Both the position numbers and the translations under genes were made by a program. Positions 9,779 to 17,445 of a stretch of 64,000 bases of DNA are shown piece by piece (positions within the stretch are counted from its first letter, which is position 1; each line of letters starts with the position of its first letter). Source of the stretch: Paenibacillus sp. KS-LC4 (GTDB taxonomy: Bacteria > Bacillota > Bacilli > Paenibacillales > Paenibacillaceae); the NCBI RefSeq assembly GCF_036894955.1, contig NZ_CP145905.1, forward strand, positions 3,118,501-3,182,500, given 5' to 3'. The notes beneath the pieces were generated by a model. That model had not been told where the DNA came from and did not search any database. It worked only from the letters and a program-made list of their open reading frames with translations.

Positions 9779-9800
9779 TTCATGAAACGCATTTCATGAA
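9779..9800. promoter_or_regulatory. perfect inverted repeat abutting a -35 box
   Basis: TTCATGAAA and TTTCATGAA are perfect 9-bp arms around CGCA. The repeat ends four bases before the -35 hexamer of the next promoter, a position suited to an activator or repressor. It also follows the LysR gene, but has no T run and is unlikely to be a terminator. Confidence 0.5.
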
Positions 9801-9804
9801 AATG

Positions 9805-9833
9805 TTTACATTAAAAAAACGAAGAGGTATAAT
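9805..9833 (+). promoter_or_regulatory. sigma-A promoter of the BtrH-like gene
   Basis: TTTACA (9805-9810), a 17-base spacer and a perfect TATAAT (9828-9833). It lies ~65 bases before the unknown gene. Confidence 0.75.
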
Positions 9834-9901
9834 AGTTAAAAATTAGTTAATATGTATAACTGCATACATGCTAACTCATAAAACTATTGGGAGTGATGGA
9901 A

Positions 9902-10990
9902 TTGACTGAACGCATTCTTCCTATTGTTGAACCTCCTATATATGGTTATCTTTGCAATGCTTATCCATTAGCAATAGCTCTTCAAAATAAAAATGCAGAA
10001 GCATGGTTTTTTAGCAACTTTATACAACTTGTTTCTGCGGGCAACTTCCCCGAAGGGAAATTTTTCAACTTTTATAATTCGTATTATGAATGGGATACAA
10101 TGTTTTTGAGCTGTCCTTTTATAAATTTTCAAAAAATACATTATAATTATTTAGAAAAATATGAAGGTAATTTAGTGGAGTTTATGTGTGACTCCATTAA
10201 TACGGATGGATACATCTATCTTTATGTGGATGAATACTACATATCTCACATGGAGGCATATTTCGACTATCATATGTTTCATGAAATGCTGGTATTCGGA
10301 TATAACAAAGAAAAGAAGAAGTTCAATGTATTAGGTTACAATTCCAAAAGAGTATTTGGGCAATATGAAGTGGATTTTGATGAGCTTGTAACGGCATTTC
10401 GAATGTGTGACAAAACGATAAGTAATAGAAAATATATATACATATTAGAATATAATGAAGACTATCAATATGATTTTGATCTTCAGCTAGTTTTCCAATC
10501 TTTAAAGCACTATCGTTTTAGTTTAAACTCATCTTTGAATTTCCGTGCACTTCATTCACCAAACTATTGGTGGATTTATGGCATGTCTGCATATGAGCTT
10601 TTTTTAAAGTATTTGCGGCATAATATAGGTGAATTGCATGAGAGAATTGACGATAGGCTTTTTCATACGATTTGGGAGCATAAAAATGTTATGGTTGAAA
10701 GAATAAAGTATATGATGGAAAATGAAATCATAAAAAATGATGGTAGCTTATTAAATGCGTACACATATATTAGTGAATGTTCATTAATACTTAAAAACCT
10801 TGTGTTAAAATATAATTTTAAAGAAGGAAAAAGATTATTAGATAATATTGTAGAAAAATTGACTGAAATAAAAAAATGTGAAGAAGCCGCAGTTGATCTG
10901 TTTCTAAATGTTTTAGGTTCGACATTGCAGGATGAAAAATCGGAATGGAATGAATACAGCCAGCCAACAAGCGCTTCGCCAGCCATTTAA
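9902..10990 (+). CDS. unknown protein with papain/BtrH-like N-terminal half
   Basis: The product is ~360 residues, AT-rich and without signal peptide. I do not recognise it firmly. The first ~190 residues have a Cys near the start (YGYLCNAYPLAIALQ) and later a His followed by an Asp/Asn-rich beta segment (YHMFHEMLVFGYNKEKKKFN, LGYN). These resemble C39/papain-like folds of the BtrH N-terminal type, found as acyltransferases or peptidases beside NRPS/PKS genes. The rest is helical and charged. GGGAGTGAT (9889-9897) places the TTG at 9902 at the right distance; an ATG at 9896 is too close. It is monocistronic, with its own promoter and terminator. Function is open, and the Cys-His pairing is a guess from sequence pattern. 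Confidence 0.6.
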   Translation: MTERILPIVEPPIYGYLCNAYPLAIALQNKNAEAWFFSNFIQLVSAGNFPEGKFFNFYNSYYEWDTMFLSCPFINFQKIHYNYLEKYEGNLVEFMCDSINTDGYIYLYVDEYYISHMEAYFDYHMFHEMLVFGYNKEKKKFNVLGYNSKRVFGQYEVDFDELVTAFRMCDKTISNRKYIYILEYNEDYQYDFDLQLVFQSLKHYRFSLNSSLNFRALHSPNYWWIYGMSAYELFLKYLRHNIGELHERIDDRLFHTIWEHKNVMVERIKYMMENEIIKNDGSLLNAYTYISECSLILKNLVLKYNFKEGKRLLDNIVEKLTEIKKCEEAAVDLFLNVLGSTLQDEKSEWNEYSQPTSASPAI

Positions 10991-11002
10991 TTGTGTTTGC
11001 AG

Positions 11003-11055
11003 AAATCCTTTACATTAGATTGGTCAACCTTCCAATCCATTGTAAAGGATTTTTT
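11003..11055 (+). terminator. terminator after the BtrH-like gene
   Basis: AAATCCTTTACA pairs with TGTAAAGGATTT, an inner TAGATTGG/CCAATCCA stem extends it, and a T run follows. It begins 13 bases after the stop codon. Confidence 0.8.
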
Positions 11056-11094
11056 ATTTAAACATTGACAAGCTGAATGATAGCAAGCAAAGTG

Positions 11095-11167
11095 CATGCT
11101 ATAGCATGTTTAATTTGATGTGCACAACTTAATGATAGAAGGATAGCTGTGTTCATGCTATAGCATG
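11095..11167. repeat. two copies of a 14-bp perfect palindrome in an imperfect tandem repeat
   Basis: CATGCTATAGCATG occurs at 11095-11108 and 11154-11167, 59 bases apart. Each is preceded by a similar AATGATAG stretch, so the region is an imperfect ~59-base tandem duplication. The second copy ends just before a GGAAGGGGG ribosome-site-like run and the ORF at 11190. Two identical palindromes suggest paired operator sites for a dimeric regulator. Confidence 0.6.
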
Positions 11168-11189
11168 TATTTGGAAGGGGGCTTTGTTT

Positions 11190-11426
11190 ATGTTAGATAA
11201 AAAGGTTGTGGTTATTACTATTACAATCGAGGGATCAGGTCTGATAAGGCAAAGCTTTCTGCAATCATGTCTACGAGCTGGTAATCATGTTTTTCCGCCC
11301 CCAATTCACAATGAAAGGCTGCCAATTGACTCGGCAGCCTTTTGCAAAAGCAATCAGCATCTTATTATTTTGAATTTGACCCGTCAAATCATCCAGTACA
11401 GTCAACAATTTGACGCCGAGATGTAA
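11190..11426 (+). pseudogene. short ORF, possible remnant of an SDR-type oxidoreductase
   Basis: The 78 codons start at an ATG 10 bases after GGAAGGGGG. The first ~35 residues (MLDKKVVVIT..GSGL..RAGNHV) recall the beta-alpha-beta start of short-chain dehydrogenases, but the Gly-rich loop is altered. The reading frame then runs through a rho-independent terminator (11314-11345), which no real gene should do. Most likely it is the stump of a deleted gene with its own terminator left behind. The match is weak, and it may simply be noncoding. Confidence 0.3.
11314..11345 (+). terminator. strong rho-independent terminator
   Basis: AAAGGCTGCC and GGCAGCCTTT form a perfect 10-bp stem around a nine-base loop, then TTTT. 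It lies inside the doubtful 11190 ORF, about 35 codons in. Confidence 0.8.
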
Positions 11427-11573
11427 TAAAAAACACGACATACCTGAGATGGGAGAGTGCCTGCATGACATGGGCGATAACTAGGCAATCTATATCGAGA
11501 GGTAACTAGCCCCGCTTCTTGATCAGTTGAATACAAAAAATATCATTACTTGGAAGCCCATTTTAATGAATAT

Positions 11574-11627
11574 GGTTGCATACAAAAAAAAGTCCTTGAA
11601 TACCAAGGGCTTTTTTTGTATGCAACC
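11574..11627. terminator. long bidirectional hairpin before the nos-type operon
   Basis: GGTTGCATAC is followed by an A run and GTCCTTG. The mirror arm is CCAAGGGC, a T run and GTATGCAACC, giving nearly 25 bp with one length difference and one wobble pair. It would end transcription from either side. The 11430-11570 stretch around it shows no gene I can recognise. Confidence 0.6.
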
Positions 11628-11761
11628 TATTTTGCTTTACGAAAAATTGTTTTGTGTTCCGTTTTGAAACTTACATTTTTCTCATAGCCCTTTTGAGGCA
11701 TACGGAAAAATCCTATTTTTGTTAAAATATAAATAAGAAACTATAGCAGGTAGGTGAAAAA

Positions 11762-12139
11762 TTGCGAACAGTAATCAAAATGACGGCAGTAGCGGGATTT
11801 ATTTGTACGATTCTAGGAGCATGTTCTGCTTCTACTACCGCTCCTCTTGATCCGGCAGCCCTTGAGGCAATATTGACGACGCAGCCGACTGCTCCATCAG
11901 CAGGCGTCCCCATCAAGCTAAGTGCCGCATTTACAGGAGCCGAGCTTTCCGAATCATCGGAATTGACGTTTGAAATTCGGGTGGATGATCAGCAGTCGTT
12001 AGTGGAGGCTGAGAAGGGAGGAAGCAACACGTTTGAAGGGGTGTACACCTTCTCTAAATCTGGGACTTACGAGGTTTATCTGCATTTAAATACCGAAGAT
12101 ATTCATTTAACAAAAAAGAAGCAGGTTATGGTTCAATGA
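11762..12139 (+). CDS. YtkA-like (FixH-type fold) lipoprotein, first gene of the nos-type operon
   Basis: The 125-residue precursor has a signal peptide with lipobox TILGACSA, then a ~90-residue beta-sandwich domain (AGVPIKLSAAFTGAELSE, FEGVYTFSKSGTYEVYLHL, KKKQVMVQ). This is the pattern of YtkA-like domains, often next to copper-handling genes and predicted to bind metal or assist membrane oxidase/reductase assembly. The TTG start at 11762 is preceded by AGGTAGGTG. The stop overlaps the nosD start (ATGA), so the genes are translationally coupled. The gene is small but its context and lipobox make it real. Confidence 0.8.
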   Translation: MRTVIKMTAVAGFICTILGACSASTTAPLDPAALEAILTTQPTAPSAGVPIKLSAAFTGAELSESSELTFEIRVDDQQSLVEAEKGGSNTFEGVYTFSKSGTYEVYLHLNTEDIHLTKKKQVMVQ

Positions 12140-13473
12140 CGAATGTGAAAAAATGGATATTAATATCACTCTTGGGTGTTGTGTCCTTTATTTATACCCC
12201 TCCTTCCATAAAAGCAGAGGAACAGGCCAAACATTTGCAGTCCCTCATTAATGAGGCACAGCCAGGCACTACGATTATTCTGGCACAAGGAATATATGAG
12301 GGACCCATCATAATTGACAAGCCGCTTCAATTGGAGGCGAAGCCAGGGGAAGAGGTCACAATAAACAATACTTCTAATAAACCTGCCATTCAAATTATCG
12401 CTAATGATGTGACGTTAACAGGAATTATAATTCGCGACGAACAGGTTAAGAAGCAGCCAACTGTGCTAATTCAGGCAGACGGCGTGTTATTGGATCAATT
12501 GCAGATCCATTCGGGCTCCTTCGGCATTATGATGAGGAAGGCTGATTATGGTGAAGTGCGAAATACGAGTATTGTATGGGCAGGAAAGGGGGCTAAACGG
12601 CCAATCAAGATGTCCGACAAGGGGAACGGAATGGATCTGTATGAGTCGGATAACAATACGTTTTATGGAAATACCGTCATCGCTATGCATGATGGCATTT
12701 ATATGGAGAACAGCGACAACAATTTGGTAGAAGAAAATCATTTTGAGCGGCTGCGTTATGGCGTGCACTGCATGTATACAAAGGGAACGGTTATACGCCA
12801 TAACATCGGGAGGTTGAATATTACCGGTGCTATGGTTATGGCGGCCCGTAAGGTTGAGCTTTCAAATAATCAATTCACGAAACAAAGTGAGAATGTGAAC
12901 TCACAGGGAATCCTTTTGTTCGACGCACATGAAATAATGGTTTTCGATAATCATGTGGAGGGCAACCGGGTTGGGTTATACGTGGAGCAATCGACACTCA
13001 ACCGTATTACAAACAATAGTATCGTTGGAAACTTTATTGGCCTCCAGTTGCTAGATGCTGAAAACAATACGATGAGCGGAAATCAGTTTATTGGCAATGT
13101 GGCAAGTGCTGAGTCTAGGAACAGTGTCAATAATACACTCGATGGAAACTATTGGGATACTTTTCAAGGCATTGATCTGGACGGAGATGGAAAAAGCGAG
13201 ATTTCATACGCGATTAATCCTTTTTTTCAAAGCCTTGTGAAAGCAAAGCCAGGCTTTCAGCTTTTCTTTCAGTCTCCAGGTATGGTTTTTCTTGAAGGGC
13301 TTTACCAGTCGCAAAGAGAGCAATGGGCATCAGATGCTTCTCCTTTGATGCAGCCAACGGGAAATGCTCGCTTCGTTATATCCAAGCAGACCTTGCACCA
13401 CTCCGCTATCATAGGGGTTTTACTGCTTTGTCTATCTATATTAATTATTTATACGGGGGTAAGAAAAAGATGA
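12136..13473 (+). CDS. nosD: NosD-like periplasmic copper-site assembly protein
   Basis: The 445-residue protein has a signal peptide (cleavage near IKAEE), repeated right-handed beta-helix coils (NNTFYGNTVIAMHDGIYMENSDNN, NLVEENHFERLRYGVHCMYT; written here as two segments of the NosD/CASH repeat), and a C-terminal membrane anchor (HHSAIIGVLLLCLSILIIY then RKR). NosD proteins work with the NosFY ABC transporter to mature the copper-sulfur centre of nitrous oxide reductase outside the membrane. GNYWDTFQGIDLDGDGKSEISY-type sequence near the end is typical of the family. Its start overlaps the previous gene and its end overlaps nosL, indicating a tight operon. No nosZ is present nearby, so the client protein is uncertain. 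Confidence 0.9.
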   Translation: MTNVKKWILISLLGVVSFIYTPPSIKAEEQAKHLQSLINEAQPGTTIILAQGIYEGPIIIDKPLQLEAKPGEEVTINNTSNKPAIQIIANDVTLTGIIIRDEQVKKQPTVLIQADGVLLDQLQIHSGSFGIMMRKADYGEVRNTSIVWAGKGAKRPIKMSDKGNGMDLYESDNNTFYGNTVIAMHDGIYMENSDNNLVEENHFERLRYGVHCMYTKGTVIRHNIGRLNITGAMVMAARKVELSNNQFTKQSENVNSQGILLFDAHEIMVFDNHVEGNRVGLYVEQSTLNRITNNSIVGNFIGLQLLDAENNTMSGNQFIGNVASAESRNSVNNTLDGNYWDTFQGIDLDGDGKSEISYAINPFFQSLVKAKPGFQLFFQSPGMVFLEGLYQSQREQWASDASPLMQPTGNARFVISKQTLHHSAIIGVLLLCLSILIIYTGVRKR

Positions 13474-14039
13474 AAAAGAAGTCATTTAACGCCATGCTTT
13501 TGATAATAGTTATTGCACTGCTAACGAGTGCCTGTGGAGCAAAGGAATACAAGCCGCAGGCAATTAATGAAGAAACCGATACATGTGTCATTTGTAACAT
13601 GGCGGTAAAAGACGACCCTTATGCTACGCAAATCATTACGAAGGATGGACAATCCCTGAAATTTGATGACATTGGCTGTATGAACGATTGGAAGGTTCAA
13701 AATGGAATGGAGACGGTAGGAGCAGAGTTTGTTAGGGACCATAACAGCGGGAACTGGCTCAAATATGAAAATGCCTATTATGCTTACGACGCGGAATATG
13801 TGACCCCGATGGCTTACGGCGTTATCGCCTTTGAGAACCAGGCTTCCGCACAAGCATATATCGCTGAACAAGGGAAGGGCGAATTGCTTAGCTCAGCTGA
13901 TCTAAAGGATCATAAGTGGGAAGTGAACCGCGATATGATGGACATGGAAAATATGGAGATGCACAACGAAAGCATGCACTCCCATGATAATAAAGAAGAG
14001 ATGGAAATGGGTCATGGAACAGAAGGGAAGGACTCGTGA
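13470..14039 (+). CDS. nosL: NosL-like copper chaperone lipoprotein with His/Met-rich tail
   Basis: The 189-residue lipoprotein (signal ending LLTSACGA) carries the NosL core: TCVICNMAVKDDPYATQI (Cu(I)-binding Cys-x-x-Cys-x-Met), FDDIGCMNDW and a second Met-containing beta unit. NosL delivers copper to nitrous oxide reductase. The last ~35 residues are crowded with Met, His, Glu and Asp (MDMENMEMHNESMHSHD), an extra likely metal-binding tail. The ATG at 13470 overlaps the nosD stop (ATGA) and follows GGGGGT; an in-frame start at 13323 lies wholly inside nosD. Its end overlaps nosY. Confidence 0.9.
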   Translation: MKKKSFNAMLLIIVIALLTSACGAKEYKPQAINEETDTCVICNMAVKDDPYATQIITKDGQSLKFDDIGCMNDWKVQNGMETVGAEFVRDHNSGNWLKYENAYYAYDAEYVTPMAYGVIAFENQASAQAYIAEQGKGELLSSADLKDHKWEVNRDMMDMENMEMHNESMHSHDNKEEMEMGHGTEGKDS

Positions 14040-14857
14040 TTCAGACCGCGCACGTTGCAATAAGGGAAGTAAGGCTAGGGTTTCGCAATCCGTGGGCGTA
14101 TTCCTTCATGGGACTTTTTGCTTTATTTATGCTATGTCTGCTCCTCATCAATGCGCAGGGTTATGTCCAAGGCTATTCGGGTACTACGGGGACGACGCTT
14201 AACTTAATTTTATACTTATTGCCACTAATGGCATTGCTGCTGGGTTCTTTCTCCTTGACTGCCGAGAAGGAGGACGGGAGCTGGGAGCTGTTATCCGTCT
14301 ATCCGTTAAGCACATGGTCCTTTATCCTCGGCAAATATATCGGGCTCGCGATTGTGCTGCTTGTTATTGTTTCGATAGGCTTCGGTCTGGCAGGTGCTCT
14401 AGGATTTACTGCAGGCTCTGGCTTTGGACTGCTTACTTACTTGCAACTGCTGGCTTTTTCCAGTAGCATGGCCTTATTTTTTCTAGCTATCGCCCTGTTA
14501 ATAGGTACGCTAGCGAAAAACCGTTGGCAGGCATTAACGATTGCCGTAGCGATCTGGTTTTTTGCGATTATTGGCTGGCCTCCACTGCTTATTTCTGTGC
14601 TTGGCTTCATGCCTTACCCCATGATTAAACCTACGGTGACGCTGCTTACCTTTCTTAATCCAGCCGAGCTGTCCCGGCTATTTACAGTTGTGAGGCTTGG
14701 AGGAGGAGCTATTCTAGGTCCTGAATATTATGAATGGATTACATGGATCAGACGGCCTAGCGGCAGCTTTGATTTTGTAGCAGTTGCACTGATATGGATT
14801 GGAAGTGTAATGGCAGCTGCACAACTCATATGGGAGAGGAGGCGCTTGCGTGGTTAA
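14036..14857 (+). CDS. nosY: NosY-like ABC-2 permease
   Basis: This 273-residue integral membrane protein has about six hydrophobic segments in the ABC-2 arrangement: an N-terminal FRNPWAYSFMGLFALFMLC helix, and ADK-type loop LTAEKEDGSWELLSVYPLS followed by four more helices. The segment TAEKEDGSWELLxxxPLS is typical of NosY and related permeases. It forms the membrane half of the NosFY transporter, thought to export a sulfur species for copper-sulfur centre assembly. The GTG start overlaps the nosL stop (GTGA), and the gene overlaps nosF by eight bases. Confidence 0.9.
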   Translation: MIQTAHVAIREVRLGFRNPWAYSFMGLFALFMLCLLLINAQGYVQGYSGTTGTTLNLILYLLPLMALLLGSFSLTAEKEDGSWELLSVYPLSTWSFILGKYIGLAIVLLVIVSIGFGLAGALGFTAGSGFGLLTYLQLLAFSSSMALFFLAIALLIGTLAKNRWQALTIAVAIWFFAIIGWPPLLISVLGFMPYPMIKPTVTLLTFLNPAELSRLFTVVRLGGGAILGPEYYEWITWIRRPSGSFDFVAVALIWIGSVMAAAQLIWERRRLRG

Positions 14858-15587
14858 ACCGATGGTTAGGCTAGATGGGATTACTAAAAAGTTGAAGAAG
14901 CAAGTAATTATAGAAGGGCTTAATCTACAAATAGAAGAAGGCCAAATTGTAGCATTATGTGGTGGAAACGGTGCAGGCAAGAGCACGATTCTGAGAATGA
15001 TTGCGGGTATTTCACATCCCGACAGTGGCAAGATTACGGTTGGCGGTTTACAGTGGAAAAATAATCGTAAGCGCTATGCGGACCTTATTGGCTATATGCC
15101 TGATGATTTTCGCTTTAGTCAGGGGTTGACCGCATTTGAAACACTCGCTTTCTGGGCCGCGCTTCGCGGGGTACCTCAGAGGAGAGTAAAGGAACTTCTG
15201 CAAGAAGTTGGTCTTGCGGATACGGGGAAAAAGTCAGTCTCCAGCTTCTCCAAAGGAATGAGGCAGCGTATATTGTTTGCGCAGGCTTTGCTGGCAAAGC
15301 CGCCTGTCGTTCTAATGGATGAACCTACGAATGGACTTGATCCTTACTGGATTGAATCTTTTGTACGTATGGTTAAAGAAACCGCCAAAAGCGGTCAGAC
15401 TGTTATCTTCTCCACGCACCAGCTTCATGTTGCCGAAGCTCTGGCAGATCGTATTGCTTTGCTTCGAGGAGGTCAAATTGAGCTTGAAGGAACAGCAGCC
15501 GATATTCGAGCGCAGCTAGGCGCGGGCGGACTGCAAGCAGCATTCGCTGAATGGTTTGGATTAACTGGAACGCTTAACGGCTACTAA
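14850..15587 (+). CDS. nosF: NosF-like ABC ATPase
   Basis: The 245-residue ABC ATPase has Walker A GGNGAGKST (~residues 38-46), a variant signature SFSKGMRQR (~131-139) in place of LSGGQ, as common in NosF-type exporters, Walker B VVLMDEPTNGLDP and H-loop FSTHQ. It powers the NosY permease. GTG start at 14850 overlaps nosY; an in-frame ATG four codons later is also usable. It is the last gene of the five-gene operon, closed by the inverted repeat at 15615. Confidence 0.92.
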   Translation: MVKPMVRLDGITKKLKKQVIIEGLNLQIEEGQIVALCGGNGAGKSTILRMIAGISHPDSGKITVGGLQWKNNRKRYADLIGYMPDDFRFSQGLTAFETLAFWAALRGVPQRRVKELLQEVGLADTGKKSVSSFSKGMRQRILFAQALLAKPPVVLMDEPTNGLDPYWIESFVRMVKETAKSGQTVIFSTHQLHVAEALADRIALLRGGQIELEGTAADIRAQLGAGGLQAAFAEWFGLTGTLNGY

Positions 15588-15614
15588 TAGGATACTAATT
15601 GTATAGGCTATTTT

Positions 15615-15669
15615 AAACTTAAACCCAATAATCCCGAGCTTGTGGCCCGGGGCTATTGGGTTTAAGTTT
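15615..15669. terminator. perfect 16-bp inverted repeat after nosF
   Basis: AAACTTAAACCCAATA (15615-15630) and TATTGGGTTTAAGTTT (15654-15669) are exact reverse complements, with a GC-rich partly paired loop. It lacks a clean T run on the plus strand, but its position 27 bases after nosF suits termination. From here to 15863 I see no gene. Confidence 0.6.
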
Positions 15670-15863
15670 GGTAATTTAATGGTGTTCGCTTTAATGATGT
15701 CCGCCAGCGGCTGGAGCAGACGCATCGGAGTGCTGTGTGCTCTCAAGCTGTACAAGGCGCTGTGTGTCTTTCTAGTTAGCCGATGACTCATTAAAGCTAT
15801 CCTACCGGATATGAAACCAATCTCGTTCATCATTTGTTCAAAAATACTTTTTAAACATTTAAC

Positions 15864-15892
15864 TTTACAAAGTAGCATAGTTAATGTATATT
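15864..15892 (+). promoter_or_regulatory. sigma-A promoter of the MFS gene
   Basis: TTTACA (15864-15869), a 17-base spacer and TATATT (15887-15892). It lies about 45 bases before a GGAGG ribosome site. Confidence 0.6.
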
Positions 15893-16010
15893 CAGAATGA
15901 CAAGAGGTTTAATTTACCATAATAACCATCAACTTACGGAGGTGTGAAAGACAAACAACGATCAGATCGGGATTTTTGATGCTCAGTACAGGGCGCCTAC
16001 AATTGGTATT

Positions 16011-17375
16011 ATGCTGGTTCTGGCAACCGTCGCTTTCGAAGGACTGGCTATCACGACTATTGCCGCGAAAATGACACAAAGTTTAGAGGGCATTCATTTA
16101 TATGGTTGGATCTTCAGCGCATTTTTGTTATCTCAGCTTATTGGAACCTTGGTTATGGGTCAGCAGGTTGACAAGCGCGGTGTTTTTACATCCATGCTGG
16201 TATCTTTTAGTGTTTTTGTGCTAGGAACTGTGGTCTCCGCTATTTCTATAGATATGCACATGCTTATTGTCGGTAGAGCCCTTCAAGGTTTTGGAGCGGG
16301 GGCCCTGATCACATGCGTTTATACCTGTGTGACATTGCATTATCCAGATGCACTTCGTACTCAAATCCTGGCCGCATTTTCTATGGCATTTGTACTGCCT
16401 TCCTTGATTGGGCCTTATGTAGCAGGCCTTATTGCTTCCTATATCTCGTGGCGATATGTTTTCTGGATCGTTCTACCTTTAATTGGATTGGCGCTCAGTC
16501 TTACATCCCGCTCTTTCCATGATTTGCAGCTTCGGCAAGATCTGACAGGTCCAGCGCGAGCAACCGACTCGAAGATTATTTATGCGATTCTACTTGCCGT
16601 TGGAACGGGGCTGTTACTCACAGGACTTGGTATCATAACCGATTGGAAAGGCATAGTACTCACTTTGGGTGGATTGGTCGTCATGATCTCGCCAATGCAT
16701 AAACTTCTGCCTGTGGGCACTTTCTCGGTAAAAAAAGGATTGCCTGCTACTTTGGTTTCCAGAGGGCTATATGTTGCTTGTTATTTTACAACGGAAAGTT
16801 TTCTGATCTTGGCACTAACCGAAGTGAAGGGGTTATCAGCTGACCTTGCTGGCCTTCTTGTAGCAGCAGGTTCTCTGAGCTGGTCCGCCGCTGCGTGGTT
16901 GCAAGCTAAGCTTGATGCACGAGATCAAGGTCTTGCCCGAAAGGGCAGAGTCATGACCGGCATTGGGATTATGATCGCTGGAACTGTACTCGTGATCCTG
17001 GCTCTTATTTTGACGGACGGTGGAATTATGCTCATCCTTCTCTCGCAAATGATTACAGGGTTGGGTGTTGGATTGGCCAACCCTACTACTGCAGCCATTG
17101 CTTTACAGCATGCCATGCCCAGGAAAGAGGGAGAAATGTCCGCGAATCTGCAATTTGTGGATTCTTTCTATATGGGAATAAGCATTGGAGTTGGTGGCGC
17201 TCTGATTGCCTTGTCCGAGACTTTACAATGGGGCATATCCACAGGCGTTTTGATCGTGTTAACACTGCAATTACTATTAGTCTTGTTAAGTTTCTTGGCA
17301 GCACTACGAATTAACAAACTCGTTCATCAAGAACTTCATCCGATCAGTCAGGTGAAGGACAACATTTCCATGTAA
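16011..17375 (+). CDS. MFS multidrug-type transporter, N-terminus probably frameshifted
   Basis: The product is a membrane transporter of ~454+ residues with 12-14 hydrophobic segments. MFS motifs include QQVDKRG (loop 2-3) and GRALQGFGAGALITC. The first in-frame start (16011) falls inside the first membrane helix and has no ribosome site. Upstream, the same frame stays open to 15948 without a start and encodes YRAPTIGI, the usual lead into helix 1 of this family. GGAGG (15938-15942) and a GTG at 15944 open another frame reading MKDKQRSDRDF. That frame would join the main one if one T were missing from the T5 run at 15973-15977. So the gene is either disrupted, mis-sequenced or slips there. 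It is followed by a glycosyltransferase and may export its product or provide resistance. Confidence 0.75.
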   Translation: MLVLATVAFEGLAITTIAAKMTQSLEGIHLYGWIFSAFLLSQLIGTLVMGQQVDKRGVFTSMLVSFSVFVLGTVVSAISIDMHMLIVGRALQGFGAGALITCVYTCVTLHYPDALRTQILAAFSMAFVLPSLIGPYVAGLIASYISWRYVFWIVLPLIGLALSLTSRSFHDLQLRQDLTGPARATDSKIIYAILLAVGTGLLLTGLGIITDWKGIVLTLGGLVVMISPMHKLLPVGTFSVKKGLPATLVSRGLYVACYFTTESFLILALTEVKGLSADLAGLLVAAGSLSWSAAAWLQAKLDARDQGLARKGRVMTGIGIMIAGTVLVILALILTDGGIMLILLSQMITGLGVGLANPTTAAIALQHAMPRKEGEMSANLQFVDSFYMGISIGVGGALIALSETLQWGISTGVLIVLTLQLLLVLLSFLAALRINKLVHQELHPISQVKDNISM

Positions 17376-17445
17376 CGGATGACAGCCGCGTCGTTAAATA
17401 CATCACGAAGAACGGGGGGGCAAATTGCATGGGGAGGTAGATAAG

